Source of the DNA: JBEBXQ01 sp040391535
GTDB lineage: Bacteria; Bacteroidota; Bacteroidia; Cytophagales; Spirosomataceae
NCBI GenBank assembly: GCA_040391535.1
Contig: JBEBXQ010000139.1
Span: 1 to 12,060 of the forward strand
Reading direction: 5' to 3'
DNA length: 12,060 nucleotides
The translations under genes and the position numbers were made by a program. Under the pieces are notes generated by a model. It had not been told where the DNA came from. It saw nothing but the letters and a program-made list of their open reading frames with translations, and made no database searches. Positions within the stretch are counted from its first letter, which is position 1; every line of letters starts with the position of its first letter. Below are positions 6,472 through 12,060 of the stretch, piece after piece.

Positions 6472-7869
6472 TTATTTTTGGGGTGCCATAAAGGTCGTTT
6501 CAAAATCTTCCAGTTTTTCCCCTTTTTCATAGACAGATAATTCTATCACCGTTTTACGCTTTTCCAGTTCGGTGTGTGGTATGGAGATAATCACCGATCC
6601 CTCTAGCATTCCGGCAGGTTCGATCGTTAATTTTCCGGTACCTATAAATTTCATTTCCCCCTTCGGATAATCCAGACGGAACTCAGGTTCAATGCTCCGG
6701 TTGGTTTTGTTAAATATTTTGTAAGTATATATATTTCCTATCCCTTCAGGTGTTTCGGTATACTGACTGCCCGGCACCCGCAGCAAAGTGGTTTTGGTAT
6801 CCGTTCTGTTCCAGAGGACTGAGCCGAAAATCGTAAATACCACCAGTATGATCAGAGAATAGGCAATAGTTCTTTTCGAAATCTTTTTAGGTTTACCTTC
6901 CATGATCGCTTCTTCCGAAGTATAACGGATAAGGCCTCTTTCAAAACCTACTTTATCCATAATCGAATCACAGGCATCTATGCAGGCCGTGCAATTTATA
7001 CATTCCATCTGTGTACCGTTACGGATATCAATACCGGTAGGGCACACATGCACACACTGAAAACAATTGATGCAGTCGCCGGAGGTTCGTTCCTGGTTTT
7101 TTCTCAGTTTGTCTCTTGGCTCTCCCCTCTTGTGATCATAAGCAACAACAGTGGACTTCCGGTCCAGGAACACGCCCTGTAAGCGACCATAAGGACAAAT
7201 CACCGTACATGCCTGATCCCGTAACCAGGCAAAATCAAAGAAAAAGATCACCGTAAAAATCAGCAATGCAGATAACAGACCCAGGTTTTCGCCCACCGGT
7301 TGCAGCACAATACGGTACAGTTCCTTCACCCCGATAATATAGGATAAAAGCAAATTAGCGATGATAAAAGACACCAGAAAGAAAATAATCCATTTACTAC
7401 CCTTCTTCACAATTTTATCAGGGTTCCAGGGTGCCTTATCAAGTGCTTTCTGTTTATTCCAGTCTCCTTCAATGGCATATTCGATCTTCCTGAAAACCAT
7501 CTCCATGAAAACCGTTTGCGGGCAGGCCCACCCGCACCACAAACGGCCTAGCATATTGGTAAATAAAACCACAAACAGCATAAAGACAATCATGAGGACG
7601 CCAAACAGCCAGTAATCCTGCGGCCCTATAAAGAACCCGAATAATATTATTTTTCTTTCCAGAATATTAAACAGGAACAAAGGCTGTCCGTCGCGGTGCA
7701 GAAAAGGTGTAATAAAAAGTACTCCTAATATAAAAACGGTAAAGAGTTGCCTGCGGTTATGCCACTTTCCTTTTGGTTTCTGCGGATAAAACCAGTTTCT
7801 TTTACCGTCCTCCTTAACTGCATCAAAGTGATCCCTGAAAGATTCCTGACCTATACTGTCTGCGTCCAT
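6472..7869 (-). CDS. ccoG: cbb3 oxidase assembly ferredoxin-like protein CcoG
   Basis: A 465-residue membrane protein of the CcoG/RdxA/FixG family. About five membrane segments: near 41-57, 84-106, 158-180, 196-214 and 334-352. Two NapH-type CxxxCP motifs, C112/C116 and C221/C225, flank the membrane part. A ferredoxin domain follows with C266, C269, C272, C276 and C290, C293, C296, C300, enough for two [4Fe-4S] clusters. The last 100 residues form an Ig-like periplasmic domain. CcoG is reported to act as a cupric reductase that supplies Cu(I) for the CuB site. The ccoQP stop is 13 bases upstream and ccoH follows by 24, so this is mid-operon. The length is normal and no key cysteine is missing. 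Confidence 0.95.
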   Translation of the reverse strand: MDADSIGQESFRDHFDAVKEDGKRNWFYPQKPKGKWHNRRQLFTVFILGVLFITPFLHRDGQPLFLFNILERKIILFGFFIGPQDYWLFGVLMIVFMLFVVLFTNMLGRLWCGWACPQTVFMEMVFRKIEYAIEGDWNKQKALDKAPWNPDKIVKKGSKWIIFFLVSFIIANLLLSYIIGVKELYRIVLQPVGENLGLLSALLIFTVIFFFDFAWLRDQACTVICPYGRLQGVFLDRKSTVVAYDHKRGEPRDKLRKNQERTSGDCINCFQCVHVCPTGIDIRNGTQMECINCTACIDACDSIMDKVGFERGLIRYTSEEAIMEGKPKKISKRTIAYSLIILVVFTIFGSVLWNRTDTKTTLLRVPGSQYTETPEGIGNIYTYKIFNKTNRSIEPEFRLDYPKGEMKFIGTGKLTIEPAGMLEGSVIISIPHTELEKRKTVIELSVYEKGEKLEDFETTFMAPQK

Positions 7870-7882
7870 GATTGTCCCGGAT

Positions 7883-8914
7883 TTATTCTAATGTCTCTTC
7901 TGCCACCCCGGATGTTCCTTCTTCTACATACAGATCACCCTGAGCTTCCTTGGCATTTGCAGGATTGGTCCCTTTCAATGTCAGAATATAACTGGATACT
8001 TTTTGAATTTCGAGGGGAGGCAGTTGTTTTTCCCAGGAAATCATTCCCTTTTCAGGAACACCGTATTTGATAATTTTAAATACATCATTGATACTTCCGC
8101 CGTGCATCCAGTATTCATCAGTAAGGTTAGGCCCAACACCGCCTTCGCCGGCCATTCCGTGACATGCAGCACAATTGGTTTCGAAAATAGTCTTTCCCTG
8201 AGCAATTCCGGCCTGTTCGGTCAATACGGTTACTGAGTTCTCATCCATACTTGCCCCTGCTTTGGCCAGGTACACTTTATGCTGTTCTTCAGCGACGGCA
8301 AGTTCTCTCTCCAGCTCTCCGATCTGATCCGGCCCGAAGCCACCGAAATAATAAACAGAATATAAGATTGCAAAAACAATCGTTCCGATAAAAAGGAACT
8401 GCAGCCAGGGCGGCATCGCATTATCCAGTTCCTGAATACCATCATAATCATGACCTTCAATCAGAATTTTCTTCTCATCCTGAACTGCCACCGACGTGCC
8501 GCTGAAACGCTGCCACCAGTGAATTTCAGGGGCCACCCCTTCTGTACCAAGACCAGGGTTGTTAATGCGGAACAGCAGGTTCATTACCCTGGTCAGGAAT
8601 ATGGCCAGAAGGATAACAATGGCAACGAGGAAAATAAGCATCACATACAACACCAGCTCTTCATTGCCCATAGGTTTTGATTCCGGACTTTGTGCGGATG
8701 ATGTAAATCCCAGTCCGATAAACAAAAGCGTGAAGATCCCCTTTCTGAAACTGCCATCTTCAAGGGGGGTGTTTTTCATGCGGTCAAGCGTCTTTTTGTC
8801 AAGGTTAAACACATAGACAAGCAGACCGACAAAGAAAATAAAGAATATCAACAACGACATCAGCGGATATATCCCAACACCGGTAATGGTCTCTAAATAA
8901 GTTCTGAATTTCAT
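7883..8914 (-). CDS. ccoP: cbb3 oxidase subunit: CcoQ-CcoP fusion, monohaem
   Basis: A 343-residue membrane protein. Residues 1-50 (membrane segment about 15-37) resemble the small subunit CcoQ. A second hydrophobic stretch (58-75) ends in TSSAQS and looks like a signal peptide. A third segment spans about 86-110. The CcoP N-terminal signature GHDYDGIQELDNAMPPW (154-170) precedes a fourth segment (about 171-190). One periplasmic cytochrome-c domain follows, with CAACH (248-252) and candidate axial ligand M291. Classical CcoP has two CxxCH motifs; only one is present here. It carries electrons from the soluble donor toward CcoO. It lies 23 bases after ccoNO and 13 before ccoG. I choose ATG 8914 because it retains the CcoQ-like part and fits the operon spacing; an internal ATG at residue 46 would drop CcoQ. 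Confidence 0.88.
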   Translation of the reverse strand: MKFRTYLETITGVGIYPLMSLLIFFIFFVGLLVYVFNLDKKTLDRMKNTPLEDGSFRKGIFTLLFIGLGFTSSAQSPESKPMGNEELVLYVMLIFLVAIVILLAIFLTRVMNLLFRINNPGLGTEGVAPEIHWWQRFSGTSVAVQDEKKILIEGHDYDGIQELDNAMPPWLQFLFIGTIVFAILYSVYYFGGFGPDQIGELERELAVAEEQHKVYLAKAGASMDENSVTVLTEQAGIAQGKTIFETNCAACHGMAGEGGVGPNLTDEYWMHGGSINDVFKIIKYGVPEKGMISWEKQLPPLEIQKVSSYILTLKGTNPANAKEAQGDLYVEEGTSGVAEETLE

Positions 8915-8937
8915 ATTTTTCAGGAATTGTATTTTGG

Positions 8938-11088
8938 TCAGTTACTTGCCTTGATGTCTGTACCCAGGCGTTGCATATAAGCGATCAGCGCAATAATTTC
9001 CTTATTTCTGCTGGTTTTGATACCGCTTTGCGCCAGGCGCTCTGTAATTTCATCGGCCTGTCTGGCCAGATCTTCATTGGCAATTTCATCATAGCCTTTT
9101 TCATAAGGTACCCCCAGGGTCTGCATCGCTCTGATTTTAGCCGGCGTTGATGAGATGTCGAGGTCATCTTCCAGCAACCAGGGATACCTCGGCATAATAG
9201 AACCCGGTGACATACTGGTAGGATCTTCCATATGGTTATAATGCCATGAATCAGGGTATTTACCTCCTACACGCTGTAAATCAGGACCGGTGCGCTTGGA
9301 CCCCCACTGGTGCGGGAAATCATAAACATATTCACCGGATTTTGAATACTCCCCGTACCGCTCAATTTCAGCCCTGAAAGGCCGTACCATCTGGGTGTGA
9401 CATAAGTAACAACCTTCTCTTACGTAGATATCACGCCCCTGCAGTTCAAGTGGAGTATAAGGCTTCACAGTTTCAATGGTAGGTACGTTGGAACTGACCA
9501 TGAAAGTGGGTATAATTTCAATCATTCCCCCGATAGCCACGGCAATGAAAGAGAAAATCAGCAGCGCCATAGGTTTACGCTCGATCAGGCGACGGTGCCA
9601 TGGTTCGCTGGCATGCCCGCTCCAGATAGCCGAAAGCGGCATAGCCCTTGCTGTTTCTGTTGCTATTAAGGTGCCTTTGGCGGCTGTCATCCACAGGTTA
9701 TAGATCATGGCAGTAAAACCAATGAGGTATAAAGTACCGCCTACACCCCGCAGAAAGTATAATGGTTTCAGAGAGGTAACGGTTTCGAGGAAGTTGGGGT
9801 ATTTCAATAATCCTTCAGGGGTAAATTCCATCCACATGGCATTTTGTACCCAGCCTGCCCAGTACATAGGAACCGTATAAAACAGGATTCCTATCGTTCC
9901 GATCCAGAAGTGGAAATTGGCCAGTTTCTGAGAGAAAAGCGGACGGTTATAGATGCGTGGAAACAACCAGTACAGAATACCAAAAGTCAGGAAGCCGTTC
10001 CAGCCGAGCGCCCCTACGTGTACGTGGGCCACGGTCCAGTCGGTAAAGTGGCTGATGGCATTTACATTTTTCAGTGAAAGCATCGGGCCTTCGAAGGTAG
10101 CCATACCGTAGGCTGTAATCGCTACCACCATAAATTTCAGCACCACATCTTCACGGACACGATCCCAGGCCCCACGGAGGGTGAGCAGGCCGTTCATCAT
10201 ACCTCCCCATGACGGAGCAAGCAGCATAATTGAAAATACGGTACCCAATGTCTGTGCCCAGTCGGGCAGTGAAGTATATAATAAATGGTGTGGACCTGCC
10301 CAGATGTAAATAAATATGAGTGCCCAGAAATGCACGATAGACAATCTGTAAGAGTATATAGGACGGTTCGCTGCTTTAGGCAGAAAATAATACATCAGCC
10401 CCAGGTAAGGCGTGGTAAGGAAAAATGCGACCGCATTGTGTCCATACCACCACTGTACAAGCGCATCCTGCACCCCGGCATACCAGGAGTAGCTTTTCAT
10501 GAAAGATACAGGAATCGCTATACTGTTAACCACATGTAACATGGCTACTGCCACGAAAGACGCCAGATAAAACCATACAGCGGCATAAACGTGTTCAACA
10601 CGGCGGTTGATCATAGTCATAATAAGATTTACCAGTGCGGTTACCCATACTACGGCAATAGCGATGTCAATCGGCCATTCTAATTCGGCATACTCTTTGG
10701 AGGTGGTATAACCCAGAGGTAAAGAAACAGCCGCGGCAAGGATTACCAGCTGCCATCCCCAGAAATGAAACTGCCCCAGCTTGTCACTCCACATGGGAGT
10801 ACGCAATACACGAGGCACAGAATAATACATTCCTGTAAAAAAGCCATTGCCTACAAATGCAAAAATAACGGCATTGGTATGCAGCGGTCTGATTCGCCCG
10901 AAAGTGGTATACGGAAGATCAAAATTCAAATCAGGAAATACCAGCTGAAAAGCGGCAAGAAGCCCTCCAAGCATCCCGATCAATCCGAAAACGATCGTGG
11001 CTATGGCGAAATTCCGTACGAGTTTGTTATCGTACTGAAACTCGTCAAGTTCAACGGCTCCCTTTAAAGAGTGTGAAACGTTTGACAT
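8938..11088 (-). CDS. ccoNO: cbb3 oxidase fused subunits I and II (CcoN-CcoO)
   Basis: A 716-residue fusion. Residues 1-480 are the catalytic CcoN with about twelve membrane helices. The likely ligands are H70 (low-spin haem b), H217, H267 and H268 (CuB), and H355/H357 in AHVHVGALGWN (haems b3 and b). Y261 in FIYIWAGPHH is where C-family oxidases have the cross-linked tyrosine. Residues about 507-525 form the CcoO anchor. The CcoO domain has CYLCH (560-564), the QMVRP sequence, WGSKRTGPDL (595-604) and M632 as probable axial ligand. The enzyme reduces oxygen to water and pumps protons with high oxygen affinity. CcoN and CcoO are separate genes in Proteobacteria; the fusion recurs in Bacteroidota. 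It starts 30 bases after ccoS. No active-site residue appears lost. Confidence 0.96.
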   Translation of the reverse strand: MSNVSHSLKGAVELDEFQYDNKLVRNFAIATIVFGLIGMLGGLLAAFQLVFPDLNFDLPYTTFGRIRPLHTNAVIFAFVGNGFFTGMYYSVPRVLRTPMWSDKLGQFHFWGWQLVILAAAVSLPLGYTTSKEYAELEWPIDIAIAVVWVTALVNLIMTMINRRVEHVYAAVWFYLASFVAVAMLHVVNSIAIPVSFMKSYSWYAGVQDALVQWWYGHNAVAFFLTTPYLGLMYYFLPKAANRPIYSYRLSIVHFWALIFIYIWAGPHHLLYTSLPDWAQTLGTVFSIMLLAPSWGGMMNGLLTLRGAWDRVREDVVLKFMVVAITAYGMATFEGPMLSLKNVNAISHFTDWTVAHVHVGALGWNGFLTFGILYWLFPRIYNRPLFSQKLANFHFWIGTIGILFYTVPMYWAGWVQNAMWMEFTPEGLLKYPNFLETVTSLKPLYFLRGVGGTLYLIGFTAMIYNLWMTAAKGTLIATETARAMPLSAIWSGHASEPWHRRLIERKPMALLIFSFIAVAIGGMIEIIPTFMVSSNVPTIETVKPYTPLELQGRDIYVREGCYLCHTQMVRPFRAEIERYGEYSKSGEYVYDFPHQWGSKRTGPDLQRVGGKYPDSWHYNHMEDPTSMSPGSIMPRYPWLLEDDLDISSTPAKIRAMQTLGVPYEKGYDEIANEDLARQADEITERLAQSGIKTSRNKEIIALIAYMQRLGTDIKASN

Positions 11089-11118
11089 AGAAATTGGTTA
11101 TAAATGAATAGTTTTGTT

Positions 11119-11277
11119 TTAAGCTTTTTCTTCAGTTTCCGTATCATCGAGCAAAATCCTTATGGACGGGGTATAATCATCGTCGTAATGCCCTTTTCTG
11201 ACCGTCCAGATAAATACAGCCAGAAATCCCGCCGCAACGATAAGGCTCAGTGCCAGAAGTACATACAATGCGCTCAT
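11119..11277 (-). CDS. ccoS: cbb3 oxidase maturation protein CcoS
   Basis: A 52-residue protein read on the minus strand from ATG 11277 to TAA 11119. It begins MSALYVLLALSLIVAAGFLA, one membrane segment, then FIWTVRKGHYDDDYTPS and an acidic tail ILLDDTETEEKA. The segment F(I/A)W(T/A)VRxGxYDD followed by a conserved RILxDD is the CcoS signature. CcoS is a small membrane protein needed to insert cofactors into the oxidase. It lies between ccoI (90 bases upstream) and ccoNO (30 bases downstream), its usual place. It is below common ORF length cut-offs and may be unannotated. Confidence 0.92.
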   Translation of the reverse strand: MSALYVLLALSLIVAAGFLAVFIWTVRKGHYDDDYTPSIRILLDDTETEEKA

Positions 11278-11342
11278 GCTGATAGTATTCTTATTTGGTT
11301 TCCGGATAATTCATTATCTTAATCCTTGTTCCTTTTCTGTAT

Positions 11343-11350
11343 CAAAAGTA
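11343..11350 (-). promoter_or_regulatory. candidate -7 element of the ccoS-NO-QP-G-H operon
   Basis: TACTTTTG on the minus strand matches TAnnTTTG exactly and is identical to the -7 element of the permease gene. No TTG lies 16-23 bases upstream, so the promoter would lack a -33 element and may depend on an activator. The implied start is near 11340, giving a leader of about 62 bases to the ccoS ATG. Confidence 0.5.
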
Positions 11351-11367
11351 CAGGTGGCATCAGCGTT

Positions 11368-12060
11368 CTACACTGACTCCCGGAAGGATTTCATATGACT
11401 TTGGTCAGTTTTTATATGCTTTCCCACCGCCAATGCTGATGCAAGCGTGGTAAAGGATACAATAGTTACCGAGCTGACCGGCATCAGTATGGCTGCTATC
11501 ACAGGAGACAATTCGCCTGTGATGGCAAACGACACTCCTGTCAGGTTATATAATAAAGAAATAGCAAAGCTCATCTTGATAATGTTCTGTCCTGAGCGCG
11601 CCAGTTTTACATAAGCAGGCAGCAGCGGCAACTGATCCCCTTCAATGATAGCGTCACAGGCCGGTGAAAAGTTATTGGTATCGTCTGACACTGCCACACC
11701 TACATCACTTTGTTTCAATGCCCCTGCGTCATTCAGGCCATCACCAACCATTAATACCCGGCGGTTCCTGTCTTTCTGTAACCGTTCTATAAACCGAAGC
11801 TTATCTTCGGGCTTCTGACTGAAATGCAACCTGGAAGCCGATCCGAATATGTCCGTAAGGAATGATTCATCGGTAGGGTTATCTCCTGATAGCAGATACG
11901 TTTCATAACCTTCGTCCCGAAGCCGCTTCACCGCATGACTTAAATTACTGCGATACCTGCTTTTAACCGTAAAAACGCCTTTCAGCTCATCATTGATTTT
12001 CACCCATACCTGTGACGCGTTTCCTGAAGCCAGGGACTGGCCACCCAGCCAGGCAGCCGA
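11368..12060 (-). CDS. ccoI: Cu+ P-type ATPase CcoI, C-terminal 230 residues (partial)
   Basis: The reading frame enters from the window edge, so only the 3' part is visible; the GTG at 12003 is an internal valine codon rather than a start. The fragment holds the end of the P/N region with LLSGDN, the hinge motif MVGDGLNDAGALK and the last two membrane helices. YN in the penultimate helix (SLLYN) and MPVSS in the last one match the YN and MxxSS copper-site residues of Cu+-transporting P1B-1 ATPases, so copper specificity is supported even in this fragment. CcoI-type pumps move Cu+ across the membrane for oxidase assembly. The metal-binding N-terminus, CPC motif and phosphorylated DKTGT lie outside the window. 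ccoS follows after 90 bases. Confidence 0.93.
   Translation of the reverse strand, partial: SAAWLGGQSLASGNASQVWVKINDELKGVFTVKSRYRSNLSHAVKRLRDEGYETYLLSGDNPTDESFLTDIFGSASRLHFSQKPEDKLRFIERLQKDRNRRVLMVGDGLNDAGALKQSDVGVAVSDDTNNFSPACDAIIEGDQLPLLPAYVKLARSGQNIIKMSFAISLLYNLTGVSFAITGELSPVIAAILMPVSSVTIVSFTTLASALAVGKHIKTDQSHMKSFRESV
11394..11409. promoter_or_regulatory. CRP/FNR-like palindrome inside the ccoI 3' end
   Basis: TATGACTTTGGTCAGT contains TGAC-N4-GTCA with the same 4-base centre as the hemN site, and its minus strand shares TGACC-N3-GTCATA with it. The centre at 11401.5 is about 62 bases upstream of the predicted ccoS start, the class I activator position. It overlaps codons for T-D-Q-S-H near the CcoI C-terminus, so part of the sequence is also under coding constraint. 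Confidence 0.5.

Noticed and set aside
11109..11116. TAGTTTTG on the plus strand between ccoS and ccoNO
   Set aside because: It would drive antisense transcription; the nearest upstream TTG elements are at spacings of about 12 and 24 bases, outside the usual range, so it is probably chance.
11347..11363. CTGTA/TACAG inverted repeat near the ccoS -7 element
   Set aside because: Arms of 5 bases with a 7-base centre are too short to stand out from chance.

Overview
The window is an ordinary-looking chromosomal segment of a member of the Bacteroidota (Bacteroidetes); I cannot fix the genus. Pointers are the fused CcoN-CcoO subunit, a CcoP with a single haem-c site, promoter elements of the Bacteroidota type (TTG, about 19 bases, TAnnTTTG) and mostly weak Shine-Dalgarno sequences. 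Every gene I can support is on the minus strand, so transcription runs from the right edge to the left. I see no rRNA, tRNA, CRISPR array or insertion sequence.

Right half, in transcription order: the 3' part of ccoI (Cu+ P-type ATPase, cut by the window edge), ccoS (52 aa, easily missed), ccoNO (fused catalytic and monohaem subunits), ccoQP (apparent CcoQ-CcoP fusion with one haem c), ccoG (2[4Fe-4S] assembly factor), ccoH (assembly factor) and a SafE/DsbD-like membrane protein with HCxGMCGP and LPCG motifs, probably handling copper. From ccoS onward the gaps are 5 to 30 bases, which fits one operon. Together they build a cbb3-type high-affinity cytochrome c oxidase and supply its copper.

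Left half: hemN (oxygen-independent haem synthesis), a soluble PAS histidine kinase, and a response regulator whose output is a CRP/FNR-type DNA-binding module. The last two look like a shortened FixL-FixJ-FixK route in which FixJ and FixK roles sit in one protein. After them comes a TauE/SafE-family (COG0730) permease with its own good promoter, then a strong bidirectional hairpin terminator. The outermost 200 bases hold nothing I can identify, although the terminator suggests a plus-strand gene ends just to the left.

The main result of the hunt is a pair of CRP/FNR-like palindromes sharing TGACC-N3-GTCATA (minus strand). One is centred about 40 bases upstream of a predicted hemN start site. 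The other lies inside the 3' end of ccoI, about 62 bases upstream of a predicted ccoS start site. These are the classical class II and class I activator positions. The neighbouring REC-CRP regulator is the obvious candidate to bind them, giving a self-contained low-oxygen respiration circuit. That link is inference.
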